Part shown: positions 16,342 to 29,297 of the stretch, piece by piece
Layout: the number at the start of each line of letters is the position of its first letter
How positions within the stretch are numbered: the first letter of the stretch is position 1
NCBI GenBank assembly: GCA_003246265.1
Contig: QKAU01000080.1
Location: 1-32,657 of the forward strand
Reading direction: 5' to 3'
Length of the DNA: 32,657 nucleotides
DNA from: Kiritimatiellales bacterium
GTDB taxonomy: Bacteria > Verrucomicrobiota > Kiritimatiellia > Kiritimatiellales > Pontiellaceae
Notes under the pieces: generated by a model
Told to the model about the DNA's origin: nothing
The model's database searches: none
What the model saw: the letters and a program-made list of their open reading frames with translations, nothing else
Translations under genes and position numbers: made by a program

Positions 16342-16740
16342 CTACCAGATGTAGCAGAGGACTTCGCCCCCCACCTTTTTTTGCCTGGCTTCGTTGTCGG
16401 TCATGATGCCTGACGACGTGCTCACGATGGCCAGGCCGATCCCGCCGAGCACGCGCGGCAGTTCGCCGGCGTTCACATACTTGCGGCAGCTTGGCTTGCT
16501 GATGCGGCGCAGCCCCTGGATGACCGGTTCGCGCTCGACCGTGTACTTCAGGAAGACATTGAGCACGCTCTTGCCCCCGTCGTTCTCCACGGTGTAATCC
16601 TTGATGAAACCTTCGGCCTTCAGGATGCGGGCGATCTCGTTCTTCATCTTCGAGTGCGGCATCCGGACGACCTTCTTCTCCGCCTGGTTCGCATTGCGAA
16701 TGCGGGTCAACATGTCGGCGATCGGATCTGATAAAACCAT
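16342..16740 (-). CDS. rpsH: 30S ribosomal protein S8
   Basis: The 132-residue primary 16S rRNA-binding protein contains SDPIADMLTRIRNANQAEKK, the FIKDYTV segment, RRISKPSCRKYV, and the C-terminal signature GLAIVSTSSGIMTDNEARQK followed by GGEVLCYIW. In E. coli S8 is also the spc-operon translational repressor; I cannot tell whether that holds here. It starts 13 bases after rplE; S14 (rpsN), usually located between the two, is absent. Confidence 0.98.
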   Translation of the reverse strand: MVLSDPIADMLTRIRNANQAEKKVVRMPHSKMKNEIARILKAEGFIKDYTVENDGGKSVLNVFLKYTVEREPVIQGLRRISKPSCRKYVNAGELPRVLGGIGLAIVSTSSGIMTDNEARQKKVGGEVLCYIW

Positions 16741-16753
16741 TGTACCCTACTTC

Positions 16754-17299
16754 CTATTTAGCGGTTGCGAACGGCATGCCCATCATGGAGAGCAGCTCCT
16801 TGGCCTCGCCGTCGTTCTTGGCGGAGGTCACGAAGGTGATGTCCATCCCGTGCGTCTTCTTCACCTTGTCCGGATCGATTTCCGGGAAGACGGTCTGTTC
16901 GCGCAGGCCCATCGTGTAGTTGCCCTGCCCGTCGAACGACTGGCCGGGGATGCCGCGGAAGTCGCGGATGCGCGGCAGCGCCACGTTGACCAGGCGGTCC
17001 ATGAATTCGTACATCCGGTCATTGCGCAGCGTAATGCGCGCGCCGATCGGCATTCCTTCACGCAACTTGAAGTTCGATACGCTCTTCTTCGCCTTGGTGA
17101 TCACGGCCTTCTGGCCGGTGATCTTGCCGAGGTCGTCGGCCAGCGCCGTCAGGGTGTCGCGGTCATGGTTGAGCGACACGCAGATGTTGAGCACGATCTT
17201 CTTGAGTGCGGGAACCTGCATTTTATTGGCGTAGCCCTGGCTCTTCATGAGCTGGGGGACCACGACGTCCTTGTACTTCTTCTTCAGTGTTGGGGCCAT
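16754..17299 (-). CDS. rplE: 50S ribosomal protein L5
   Basis: The 181-residue 5S rRNA-binding protein is in the central protuberance and contacts S13 and P-site tRNA. It contains KIVLNICVSLNHDRDTLTAL, GQKAVITKAKKSVSNFKLRE, GMPIGARITLRNDRMYEF and, near the end, THGMDITFVTSAKNDGEAKE. The ATG at 17299 is chosen because GGAGG sits at good distance upstream; an in-frame GTG at 17305 would abut that site. The 44-base gap to rplX holds a small inverted repeat (17324-17341). Confidence 0.97.
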   Translation of the reverse strand: MAPTLKKKYKDVVVPQLMKSQGYANKMQVPALKKIVLNICVSLNHDRDTLTALADDLGKITGQKAVITKAKKSVSNFKLREGMPIGARITLRNDRMYEFMDRLVNVALPRIRDFRGIPGQSFDGQGNYTMGLREQTVFPEIDPDKVKKTHGMDITFVTSAKNDGEAKELLSMMGMPFATAK

Positions 17300-17323
17300 A
17301 TGCACCCTCCTCCAAAAATTACG

Positions 17324-17341
17324 GTTCCAATGGGCTGGAAC
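17324..17341 (-). other. short inverted repeat between rplX and rplE
   Basis: GTTCCA and TGGAAC pair across a six-base loop between the rplX stop and the rplE ribosome binding site, followed on the minus strand by CGTAATTTTT. The core matches the arms of the larger hairpin upstream of fusA. It may be a weak attenuator or a dispersed element; six base pairs could also arise by chance. Confidence 0.35.
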
Positions 17342-17343
17342 GT

Positions 17344-17577
17344 TTAACGGGAAACCTTCACGTTGGAAATCGCGACGGTTGCTTCCCGCTCCACGATCCC
17401 GCCCTGCGGATTGTCCTGCGACTTCCGCATGTGCTTCTTGACCAAATTAACGCCTTCGACCAGGACGCGCCCCGACGCCGGGTCCACCTGGAGGACCTTG
17501 CCGGACTTGCCCTTGTCGTCGCCGGCGATCACCTCTACGGTATCGCCCTTCTTGATGCGGCATTTCAGCTTGCTCAT
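17344..17577 (-). CDS. rplX: 50S ribosomal protein L24
   Basis: The 77-residue protein initiates large-subunit assembly and lies near the exit tunnel. The KOW motif is [20 protein letters not shown], followed by [20 protein letters not shown], a family signature. It is shorter than the common 100-105 residues, lacking the usual C-terminal region after VAISNVKV. No frameshift is evident, so this looks like a natural short form. It follows rplN by 21 bases. Confidence 0.95.
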   Translation of the reverse strand: MSKLKCRIKKGDTVEVIAGDDKGKSGKVLQVDPASGRVLVEGVNLVKKHMRKSQDNPQGGIVEREATVAISNVKVSR

Positions 17578-17598
17578 TCCTTCAAACTCCTTCCCGCC

Positions 17599-17964
17599 CT
17601 AGAGCACTTCCGGGGCGAGCGACACGACCTTCATGAAGTCGTTGTCGCGCAGCTCGCGGGCCACCGGCCCGAAGATGCGCGTGCCGCGCGGGTTCTTGTT
17701 GTCGTCGATTATCACGGCCGCGTTCCCATCGAAACGCAGGCAGGAGCCGTCGGCCCGGCGGATGGTGCTCTTGGTGCGCACCACCACGGCCTTGACCACC
17801 TCGCCCTTCTTCACAACCCCGTTGGGCTGCGCTTCCTTGACGCTGACGCGGATGATATCCCCGACGCGCGCCACCTTGCTCTTGGTGCCGAGCACGCGGA
17901 TGCACATGACGCTGCGTGCGCCCGAATTGTCCGCCACCTTTAAACGTGTCTGTTCCCGAATCAT
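17599..17964 (-). CDS. rplN: 50S ribosomal protein L14
   Basis: The 121-residue protein is at the subunit interface and binds 23S rRNA, L19 and RsfS. It begins [20 protein letters not shown] and has [40 protein letters not shown], and the end [12 protein letters not shown]. The first ATG is nine bases after rpsQ. Confidence 0.98.
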   Translation of the reverse strand: MIREQTRLKVADNSGARSVMCIRVLGTKSKVARVGDIIRVSVKEAQPNGVVKKGEVVKAVVVRTKSTIRRADGSCLRFDGNAAVIIDDNKNPRGTRIFGPVARELRDNDFMKVVSLAPEVL

Positions 17965-17973
17965 CGTTGCACC

Positions 17974-18237
17974 TTATTTCACTGCTTCCGAAACGACATC
18001 GACCAGGCGCCAGCGCTTCAGCTTGCTCAGCGGGCGGGTCTCCATCACGCGGACGACGTCGCCAACCTTCGCGCGGTTCTCCTCGTCGTGCGCATGGACC
18101 TTCTTCGATACGCGGATTTCCTTGCCGTAGAGCGGGTGGCGAACGCGGCGCTCGACGAGGACCACGATGGTCTTGTCGGCACGGTCGCTGATCACGCGCC
18201 CTTCGCGCACCTTCCTCAAATGCCTTTTCTCTTCCAT
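17974..18237 (-). CDS. rpsQ: 30S ribosomal protein S17
   Basis: The 87-residue OB-fold primary-binding protein of the 16S 5' domain contains [40 protein letters not shown] and [20 protein letters not shown]. It starts five bases after rpmC and is followed by rplN after nine, the standard S10-operon order. Confidence 0.98.
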   Translation of the reverse strand: MEEKRHLRKVREGRVISDRADKTIVVLVERRVRHPLYGKEIRVSKKVHAHDEENRAKVGDVVRVMETRPLSKLKRWRLVDVVSEAVK

Positions 18238-18242
18238 GCGCC

Positions 18243-18437
18243 CTACCCTTCAACTTTCTTGCTGTTCTGGATGGTCCTGATGCGCGCAACGGTCCGGCGC
18301 AGCTCCTTGATGCGCGCCGGGTTCTCCAGCTGCCCGGACACCTGCTGGAGCTTCAGGTTGAACTGCTCCTTCTTGATGTCAACGAGCTGCTGGCCGAGCT
18401 CTTCCATCGTCATTTCTTTCAAGTCCTTGACCTTCAT
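18243..18437 (-). CDS. rpmC: 50S ribosomal protein L29
   Basis: The 64-residue helical hairpin protein lies at the tunnel exit, where trigger factor and signal recognition particle dock. It contains [39 protein letters not shown] and the family end [14 protein letters not shown]. It lies between rplP and rpsQ with gaps of 15 and 5 bases. Confidence 0.97.
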   Translation of the reverse strand: MKVKDLKEMTMEELGQQLVDIKKEQFNLKLQQVSGQLENPARIKELRRTVARIRTIQNSKKVEG

Positions 18438-18452
18438 CTTGCACCTTGTCCT

Positions 18453-18872
18453 TTAGTCGTGGGCGTGCCGCTGCACGAAACGCGCGCGGACCGGCAGCTT
18501 GGTGGCCGCCAGGCGCATGCACTCCTTGGCCAGCGCCTCGGTTACACCGTCCATTTCGAAGAGCATGGTTCCGGGCTTCACGACGGACACCCAGGTGTCC
18601 ACGGCGCCCTTGCCCTTGCCCATGCGCACTTCCAGCGGCTTCTTGGTGATCGGCTTGCAGGGGAAGATGCGGATCCAGAGCTTCCCTTTGCGCTTCATCG
18701 CGCGGTTGGCGGCCACGCGGCACGCCTCGATCTGGATATTGGTCACCCAGCCGCGTTCCAGCGCCTGGAGGCCGTATTCGCCGTAGGCAAGCTTGTTGCC
18801 CGCCTGGGCGAGGCCGCGGCGCGATCCGCGCTGGACCTTCCTGTACTTCACTCGTTTCGGCATCAATGGCAT
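18453..18872 (-). CDS. rplP: 50S ribosomal protein L16
   Basis: The 139-residue protein is needed for A-site tRNA binding and late assembly. It has [76 protein letters not shown] and the [19 protein letters not shown] end. AGGAG lies eight bases before the ATG at 18872; the in-frame ATG three codons later is nearer the canonical N-terminus. It follows rpsC by 11 bases. Confidence 0.98.
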   Translation of the reverse strand: MPLMPKRVKYRKVQRGSRRGLAQAGNKLAYGEYGLQALERGWVTNIQIEACRVAANRAMKRKGKLWIRIFPCKPITKKPLEVRMGKGKGAVDTWVSVVKPGTMLFEMDGVTEALAKECMRLAATKLPVRARFVQRHAHD

Positions 18873-18883
18873 GGCTCAAACTC

Positions 18884-19516
<633 letters not shown>

Positions 19517-19535
19517 AGCGGTCTCCTTTCGCCAA

Positions 19536-19871
19536 CTAGGCGTTGTCCGACAATACGATGGTTACGTGGCTGGTCTTCTTCTGGATCGGACTGGCCATGC
19601 CCCGGGCGCGCGGGCGGAACCGCCTCATCATCGGCCCGCCATCCACGATGGCGTTCTTCACGAAAAGGCTGTCGGCCGACAGCCCTTCGTTGTTTTCGGC
19701 ATTGGCAATCGCCGACTTGAGCGTCTTGCCGATGTGCAGCGCCGCCTTGCGGGCGTTGAACTCGGTGATGCGCAACGCCTCGGCGACGGGCAACCCCTTG
19801 ATGGCGTTGGCCAGGTCGCGCGCCTTGGTGGGCGACATCCTCACATACTTGGTTGTTGCTGACACTTCCAT
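19536..19871 (-). CDS. rplV: 50S ribosomal protein L22
   Basis: The 111-residue protein has a long beta-hairpin lining the exit tunnel. It has [39 protein letters not shown], and the hairpin stretch [19 protein letters not shown] followed by [10 protein letters not shown]. The 94-base gap before it is unusually long for this operon and may hold a secondary promoter. Confidence 0.98.
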   Translation of the reverse strand: MEVSATTKYVRMSPTKARDLANAIKGLPVAEALRITEFNARKAALHIGKTLKSAIANAENNEGLSADSLFVKNAIVDGGPMMRRFRPRARGMASPIQKKTSHVTIVLSDNA

Positions 19872-19915
19872 GGTGTTTTTCTCTCGCAGTTAGTCCACGG
19901 GAACAAAGGGCGGAC

Positions 19916-19943
19916 AGTCTATGCAATTGCTTTTCAAAATCCA
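19916..19943 (-). promoter_or_regulatory. weak candidate internal promoter in the rpsS-rplV gap
   Basis: The 94-base gap is the second longest within the operon. On the minus strand it has TGGATT (19938-19943), 16 bases, and TAGACT (19916-19921), then GC-rich GTCCGCCC, resembling the other promoters in spacing but with a poor -35 box. A 7-bp AGTGCTT/AAGTACT stem with one G-T pair (about 19943-19967) lies just upstream, overlapping the rpsS stop. Confidence 0.25.
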
Positions 19944-19965
19944 GTACTTCCTCTCAAAAAAAGCA

Positions 19966-20238
19966 CTAGCCCTTGTCCGTCGCCATGCCGTGGGTTTTGA
20001 AGGCGCGCGTCGGTGAAAACTCGCCGAGCTTGTGGCCGACCATGTTTTCCGTCACGAAGACGGGGACGAACACCTTGCCGTTGTGCACGTTGAAGGTGTG
20101 GCCCACGAACTCGGGCACGATCACCGTGCCGCGCGCCCAGGTCTTGATCGGCGCCTTGCGGCCGGCCTCTTCCAGCTTGCGGACCTTCTTGATCAGCTTG
20201 CCGTCTACATAGGGTCCTTTTCTGAGTGAGCGTGCCAT
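19966..20238 (-). CDS. rpsS: 30S ribosomal protein S19
   Basis: The 90-residue head protein forms a complex with S13. It begins [19 protein letters not shown] and has [40 protein letters not shown] and [14 protein letters not shown]. The gene starts two bases after the rplB stop, the tightest non-overlapping junction, shared only with rplF-rplR. Confidence 0.98.
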   Translation of the reverse strand: MARSLRKGPYVDGKLIKKVRKLEEAGRKAPIKTWARGTVIVPEFVGHTFNVHNGKVFVPVFVTENMVGHKLGEFSPTRAFKTHGMATDKG

Positions 20239-20240
20239 GG

Positions 20241-21068
<828 letters not shown>

Positions 21069-21080
21069 TGCGGTTGCTCC

Positions 21081-21365
21081 TTAGATCAGGTTGATGCTCT
21101 CGCCCTCTTGCAAGGTGACCACCGCACGCTTCCAATCGGAGGTGGTCCCGAAATGAGCCGTGCGCTGACGCTTCTTCTTGCCTTTTCGGCACATCGTATT
21201 GACGGCCATAACACGGACACTGAAGAGCTCTTCCACGGCTCGCTTGATCTCCATCTTGTTGGCGTTCTTGGATACGCGGAACAAGTACTTGTTCTGGTCC
21301 TCGGCGAGGCGCGTGCCCTTTTCGGTCAACAAAACGCGTTTGACTACATCGGCTGAATTTTTCAT
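21081..21365 (-). CDS. rplW: 50S ribosomal protein L23
   Basis: The 94-residue protein at the tunnel exit is the docking site for trigger factor. It has VLLTEKGTRLAEDQNKYLFR, ANKMEIKRAVEELFSVRVMA and VNTMCRKGKKKRQ, the typical L23 sequence. It follows rplD by 14 bases. Confidence 0.97.
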   Translation of the reverse strand: MKNSADVVKRVLLTEKGTRLAEDQNKYLFRVSKNANKMEIKRAVEELFSVRVMAVNTMCRKGKKKRQRTAHFGTTSDWKRAVVTLQEGESINLI

Positions 21366-21379
21366 TGCATCGGCTCCTT

Positions 21380-22003
21380 TTAGGCCAGGCGCGCTTCAAG
21401 CGCCTGCATGCCCGCCTTGGTCGCTACCACGTTCTTGTGGCGCAGGATCTGGTAGGTATTGACCAGTTTCGCCGTCGCCAGCTCGACGCGCGGAAGGTTC
21501 CGCGATGCGAGCAGCAGGTTTTCGCTGGCCTCGTCCACGATGAAGAGGCCGCCCCGGTCGAGACCGAGGTTCTTCAGGATGGCCGCGAACTCCCGGGTCT
21601 TGGGGACGGCGAGGGCCAACTCGTCGATGACCGTCAGCTCGCCCTGGTCGACCTTGGCGCTGAAGGCGCGCTGGAAGGCGAGCTTGGCCACCTTCTTCGG
21701 CATCTTCTTCGCATAGCTGCGCGGATGCGGCCCATGGGCCACTGCGCCGCCGCGCCATACGGGCGACTGCTTGTAGCCGGCGCGGGCGCGGCCGAGGCCC
21801 TTCTGCTTCCAGGGCTTCTTGCCGCTGCCGTTGACGAACGACTTGCTCAGGGTGGAGGCGGTGCCGGCACGCTGGTTCGCGCCATAGGTCACGACCGCCT
21901 GGTGCACGGCGGGTCCGCCCTTGTCGAGTACGAGGAGGCTGTCCGCAACTTCGTAGTCGCCGACGCTGTCTCCCTTGCTGTTTTTCAAAGGTACTTTGCT
22001 CAT
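21380..22003 (-). CDS. rplD: 50S ribosomal protein L4
   Basis: The 207-residue protein has an extended loop that lines the exit tunnel opposite L22. It starts MSKVPLKNSKGDSVGDYEV and contains GTASTLSKSFVNGSGKKPWK, QKGLGRARAGYKQSPVWRGG and GPHPRSYAKKMPKKVAKLAF, the tunnel-loop region where macrolide-resistance changes occur in other species. The ATG at 22003 has AGGAG upstream and lies 11 bases after rplC. In E. coli L4 also represses its own operon; I see no way to test that here. Confidence 0.98.
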   Translation of the reverse strand: MSKVPLKNSKGDSVGDYEVADSLLVLDKGGPAVHQAVVTYGANQRAGTASTLSKSFVNGSGKKPWKQKGLGRARAGYKQSPVWRGGAVAHGPHPRSYAKKMPKKVAKLAFQRAFSAKVDQGELTVIDELALAVPKTREFAAILKNLGLDRGGLFIVDEASENLLLASRNLPRVELATAKLVNTYQILRHKNVVATKAGMQALEARLA

Positions 22004-22014
22004 GGTCTCCTCGC

Positions 22015-22644
22015 CTACCGCTTCTTGAGCGCTTCCTTGATGGTTACGATGTCGCCGTTCGCGCCCGGGATCGATCCCTTGACCAGGATCAGGTTCTCGT
22101 CGGCGCGGACCTGGATCACCTTCAGGTTCTGGGTGGTAACCCGGTTGCCGCCCATGTGGCCGGGCATCTTCTTGCCCTTGAACGTACGGCCCGGGTGCTC
22201 CTTCATGCCGATCGAGCCGGTACGGCGGACCCAGCCGCCGCCGTGCGATGCGCGGCCGCCGCCGAAATCGTAGCGCTTGACCACGCCCTGGAAGCCGCGA
22301 CCCTTGCCCTTGGAGACGACATCGACATAGCCGACGCCCTCGAAGGCGCTGGCGGTGAGCACATCGCCCACGGCAACCTCTTCGGACTCTTCGACGCGGA
22401 ATTCCTGCAGGACGCGCTTGGGTGCCACGCCGGCCTTCTTGTACTGGCCGAGGTCCGGCTTGTTCAGCCGCTGTTCCTTCTGGTCCTCGTAGCCGAGCTG
22501 CACGGCGGAGTAGCCCTCCTTGCCGTTGTTCTTGCGCTGGACCACCACGCACGGTCCCGCTTCGATCACCGTTACCGGGATCGCGGCACCGTCTTCCCCG
22601 TAGACGGAGGTCATGCCCAGTTTCTTTCCAATCAAACCTTTCAC
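22015..22644 (-). CDS. rplC: 50S ribosomal protein L3
   Basis: The 209-residue protein initiates 50S assembly. It begins MKGLIGKKLGMTSVYGEDGA and has the loop reaching the peptidyl transferase centre, GSIGMKEHPGRTFKGKKMPG followed by HMGGNRVTTQNLKV. The position of E. coli Gln150, methylated by PrmB (MAGQMG), is His here (MPGHMG), a natural variant that could not be modified that way. It follows rpsJ by 13 bases. Confidence 0.98.
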   Translation of the reverse strand: MKGLIGKKLGMTSVYGEDGAAIPVTVIEAGPCVVVQRKNNGKEGYSAVQLGYEDQKEQRLNKPDLGQYKKAGVAPKRVLQEFRVEESEEVAVGDVLTASAFEGVGYVDVVSKGKGRGFQGVVKRYDFGGGRASHGGGWVRRTGSIGMKEHPGRTFKGKKMPGHMGGNRVTTQNLKVIQVRADENLILVKGSIPGANGDIVTIKEALKKR

Positions 22645-22657
22645 GACGACCTCCCTC

Positions 22658-22966
22658 CTAGATCTTGATGGTGATGTCCACGCCCGCGGGCAGGTTGAGC
22701 TTCTTCAGTTCGTCGACCGTCTTGATGGTCGGGTCGATGATGTCCAGCAGGCGCTTGTGCGTGCGGATTTCGAACTGCTCCATCGATTTCTTGTTCACGT
22801 GCGGACTGCGGTTCACCGTGAAACGCTCGATGCGCGTCGGAAGCGGGATGGGCCCCGCCACGCGGGCGCCGGTGCGGCGCGCCGTCTCGACAATCTCCGT
22901 CGCCGAAACGTCGAGGACGCGATGGTCGAACGACTTCAGCCGGATTCTGATGCGTTGATTCGTCAT
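22658..22966 (-). CDS. rpsJ: 30S ribosomal protein S10 (NusE)
   Basis: The 102-residue head protein also acts with NusB in antitermination at boxA. It has [58 protein letters not shown] and the end [11 protein letters not shown]. The ATG at 22966 is chosen because GAGAG lies five bases upstream and it gives the normal length; another in-frame ATG at 22978 lies inside fusA. It begins eight bases after fusA, with no tuf gene between them. Confidence 0.97.
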   Translation of the reverse strand: MTNQRIRIRLKSFDHRVLDVSATEIVETARRTGARVAGPIPLPTRIERFTVNRSPHVNKKSMEQFEIRTHKRLLDIIDPTIKTVDELKKLNLPAGVDITIKI

Positions 22967-22974
22967 TTTTTCTC

Positions 22975-25110
<2,136 letters not shown>

Positions 25111-25126
25111 TCTTCTTTCCGACAAG

Positions 25127-25155
25127 CGGAAGGTTCCAAACATTGGAACCTTCCG
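25127..25155 (-). other. perfect 13-bp stem-loop in front of fusA
   Basis: CGGAAGGTTCCAA (25143-25155 read on the minus strand) pairs perfectly with TTGGAACCTTCCG (25127-25139) across a three-base TGT loop. No T run follows, so it is not a terminator. It lies in the rpsG-fusA gap, 16 bases before the fusA ATG. The 5' arm contains GGAAGG, five bases before an in-frame ATG at the arm/loop junction (25143), so a formed stem would hide that alternative start. It may be a translational control element or a dispersed repeat. Confidence 0.8.
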
Positions 25156-25211
25156 ATCCATGGCGACCCCCATCCTATGGGGATTTCCTATATTCCGGCC
25201 GCGTGGCCGCC

Positions 25212-25685
25212 CTACCAGCGGTAGTGGGCGAAGGCCTTGTTGGCCTGGGCCATCTTGTGCGTATCGTCACGCTTCTTGATGGCGTTGCCCTGTCCCTTGA
25301 AGGCGTCGACCACCTCGATCGCCAGCGCACGGCGCATTGGAACGCCCTTGCGGTTTCCGGCGAACTGGATCAGCCAGCGCGTGGCCAGCGCGATCTGGCG
25401 CGCAGGCTTCACTTCCAGCGGAACCTGGTAGGTGGCGCCGCCGACGCGGCGGGACTTCACTTCGAGCCGCGGGGAGACGTTCTCGATCGCGGTGGTGAAC
25501 ACCTCAACCGGATCCTCGTCCTTCACCTGCTTCTGGATATCCTCGAGCGCGCCGTAGACGATCTTCGCGGCCACAGACTTCTTGCCGCGCTGCATGACGC
25601 AGTTGATCATGTACGCCACGAGCTCGTTGTTGTAGCGCGGATCGGGCGTCAGTTCGCGCTTATCTGCCCTATGTCTTCTTGCCAT
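25212..25685 (-). CDS. rpsG: 30S ribosomal protein S7
   Basis: The 157-residue primary binder of the 16S 3' domain contacts E-site tRNA. It has [59 protein letters not shown] and the end [20 protein letters not shown]. It starts 13 bases after rpsL. In E. coli S7 represses the str operon through its mRNA leader; whether the hairpin after this gene relates to that is unknown. Confidence 0.99.
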   Translation of the reverse strand: MARRHRADKRELTPDPRYNNELVAYMINCVMQRGKKSVAAKIVYGALEDIQKQVKDEDPVEVFTTAIENVSPRLEVKSRRVGGATYQVPLEVKPARQIALATRWLIQFAGNRKGVPMRRALAIEVVDAFKGQGNAIKKRDDTHKMAQANKAFAHYRW

Positions 25686-25698
25686 AGTTTAACGTTCC

Positions 25699-26073
25699 TT
25701 AGCTTTTCGGGCGCTTCGCGCCATACTTCGAACGACTACGCTTGCGCTTGTCCACGCCGAGGCAGTCGAGCGCCCCGCGCACGATGTGGTAGCGCACACC
25801 CGGAAGGTCCGGCACACGACCGCCGCGCACCAGCACCATGCTGTGCTCCTGCAGGTTGTGGCCTTCGCCCGGTATGTAGGCATTGACTTCGCGGCCGTTC
25901 GTCAGGCGAACGCGCGCCACCTTCCGGAGCGCCGAGTTCGGCTTCTTGGGCGTCTGCGTCTTCACGAGCAGGCAGACCCCGCGGCGCTGGGGGCAGGTCG
26001 ACAGCGCGGGCGACTTGCTTTTCTTCTTCGCCACCGAACGCGGTTTCCGCACCAATTGGTTGATTGTAGGCAT
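25699..26073 (-). CDS. rpsL: 30S ribosomal protein S12, with Pro at the Lys88 position
   Basis: The 124-residue decoding-centre protein contains [36 protein letters not shown] (Lys43, the main streptomycin-resistance site, is intact) and [17 protein letters not shown]. The next stretch is [11 protein letters not shown]: counting the initiator Met, residue 88 is Pro (codon CCG) where nearly all bacteria have Lys or Arg. Asp89, the methylthiolation site, is kept. Changes at residue 88 alter fidelity and streptomycin response in other species. AAGGGAT precedes the ATG at 26073; the upstream in-frame part is not S12-like. It is the first gene after the promoter at 26107-26135. Confidence 0.98.
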   Translation of the reverse strand: MPTINQLVRKPRSVAKKKSKSPALSTCPQRRGVCLLVKTQTPKKPNSALRKVARVRLTNGREVNAYIPGEGHNLQEHSMVLVRGGRVPDLPGVRYHIVRGALDCLGVDKRKRSRSKYGAKRPKS

Positions 26074-26106
26074 AAATATCCCTTCCGTAAAAAAGACAAG
26101 CGCAGG

Positions 26107-26135
26107 AATGTAGCCACCGACTCCCGCTTCCGCAA
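26107..26135 (-). promoter_or_regulatory. promoter of the ribosomal-protein operon
   Basis: On the minus strand there is TTGCGG (26130-26135), a 17-base spacer, and TACATT (26107-26112), followed by CCTGCGC. The transcript would start about 26100, giving a 27-base leader with AAGGGAT before the rpsL ATG. The -35 region is flanked by a GCTTGCGGAAGC inverted repeat. No terminator was seen between thiC and this promoter, so read-through from thiC is possible. Confidence 0.65.
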
Positions 26136-26214
26136 GCGAAAGATTCAACTTTATTCGGGTTTTTCCGGCCCGCCAAACGACCTGCCGGACGGCCCGGCCC
26201 CGGTGGAGGCGGGA

Positions 26215-28191
<1,977 letters not shown>

Positions 28192-28214
28192 CTATGTTTA
28201 TCATGTTTTACGGT

Positions 28215-28243
28215 TTGATCCCCTGCCGCCCAGCCGCTACGCT
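28215..28243 (+). promoter_or_regulatory. candidate bioB promoter
   Basis: On the plus strand there is TTGATC (28215-28220), a 17-base spacer, and TACGCT (28238-28243), divergent from the thiC promoter. The start would lie near 28250, and AGGAGAG precedes the bioB ATG. The -35 box equals that of rrn promoters 2 and 3. Confidence 0.5.
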
Positions 28244-28274
28244 CCGGGTCCTTTGATTTGCCAGGAGAGAAGCC

Positions 28275-29255
28275 ATGGATTGGAAAAAGTTGAGCGACCT
28301 CGTGCTGGAGGGCGGCAGGGTCATGCCGGAACAGGCGCTGGCCATCCTGGAGTCGCCCGACGCCCAGCTGCTGGAGGTGCTGCAGGGGGCCTACCGCATC
28401 CGCCGGAAATATTTCGGCAACTCCGTATCGCTCCATCTGCTGCGCAACGTGAAGAGCGGCAAATGCCCGGAAGACTGCGCCTTCTGCTCGCAGTCGACCT
28501 CGGCCATCAACGACGTGAAGCGCTACGACATGCAGACGGTGGAAAGCATCGTCGAAGGGGCGCAGGCGGCGGTCGACCGCAACGCCAAGCGCTACTGCGT
28601 CGTATCGAGCACCCGCGCCCCGAGCCCGAACGAGCTGGAGACCATTTGCGAAGCAGCCGTCCAGATCAAGCGGAAGCACCCGCAGCTCGAAATCTGCTCG
28701 TCGCTCGGCCTGCTGACGGAGGAGAAGGCCCTGAAGCTCAAGGCGGCGGGCGTCAACCGCTTCAACCACAACCTCGAGACCTCGGAGAACTACTTTCCCG
28801 CAGTGGTGACGACCCACGACTTCGAAGACCGGGTGAACACGGCGAAGATCGTCAAGAAGGTCGGCCTCGACCTCTGCTGCGGCGGATTGTTCGGCATGGG
28901 CGAGTCGCTGCAGGACCGCGTCGACCTCGCCTTTGCGCTGGCCGAGCTGGACGTCGATTCCGTGCCAGTAAACTTCCTCGACCCGCGTCCCGGCACGCCG
29001 TTCCACGGCAAGTCCAATCCGCTCACGCCCAACGACTGCCTTCGGGCGCTGGCGATGATCCGCTTCGTGATTCCCAGGACCGAAGTCCGCATCGCCGGCG
29101 GACGGGAAACCACCTTGCGCGCCATCCAGCCGCTAGCCCTCTACCCGGCCAATTCCATGTTTACCGCAGGCTACCTGACCACCGGCGGACAGGACTACGA
29201 AACCGACAAGCGCATGATCGAGGATGCAGGTTTCCAAATCGAAATACCGGCGTGA
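28275..29255 (+). CDS. bioB: biotin synthase
   Basis: The 326-residue radical-SAM enzyme inserts sulfur into dethiobiotin to make biotin. The SAM cluster motif is CPEDCAFC (Cys64, Cys68, Cys71) in SGKCPEDCAFCSQS. The second-cluster ligand regions are YCVVSS, EICSSLGLL and LCCGGLFGMGES, and VRIAGGRE holds the conserved Arg. FNHNLETSENYFPAVVTTH is the substrate segment. The ATG at 28275 has AGGAGAG upstream. No other bio gene is nearby; it is followed after 42 bases by a dihydrouridine synthase gene, probably cotranscribed. Confidence 0.97.
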   Translation: MDWKKLSDLVLEGGRVMPEQALAILESPDAQLLEVLQGAYRIRRKYFGNSVSLHLLRNVKSGKCPEDCAFCSQSTSAINDVKRYDMQTVESIVEGAQAAVDRNAKRYCVVSSTRAPSPNELETICEAAVQIKRKHPQLEICSSLGLLTEEKALKLKAAGVNRFNHNLETSENYFPAVVTTHDFEDRVNTAKIVKKVGLDLCCGGLFGMGESLQDRVDLAFALAELDVDSVPVNFLDPRPGTPFHGKSNPLTPNDCLRALAMIRFVIPRTEVRIAGGRETTLRAIQPLALYPANSMFTAGYLTTGGQDYETDKRMIEDAGFQIEIPA

Positions 29256-29297
29256 TCCTCGATTTCCAAGCATCTCGTTTCAATCGCCGATTTTCCC

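Noticed and set aside
26140-26214. GC-rich inverted sequence after thiC as a terminator
   Set aside because: The stem is imperfect, and on the minus strand it is followed by an A run, not a T run, so it does not fit an intrinsic terminator for thiC.
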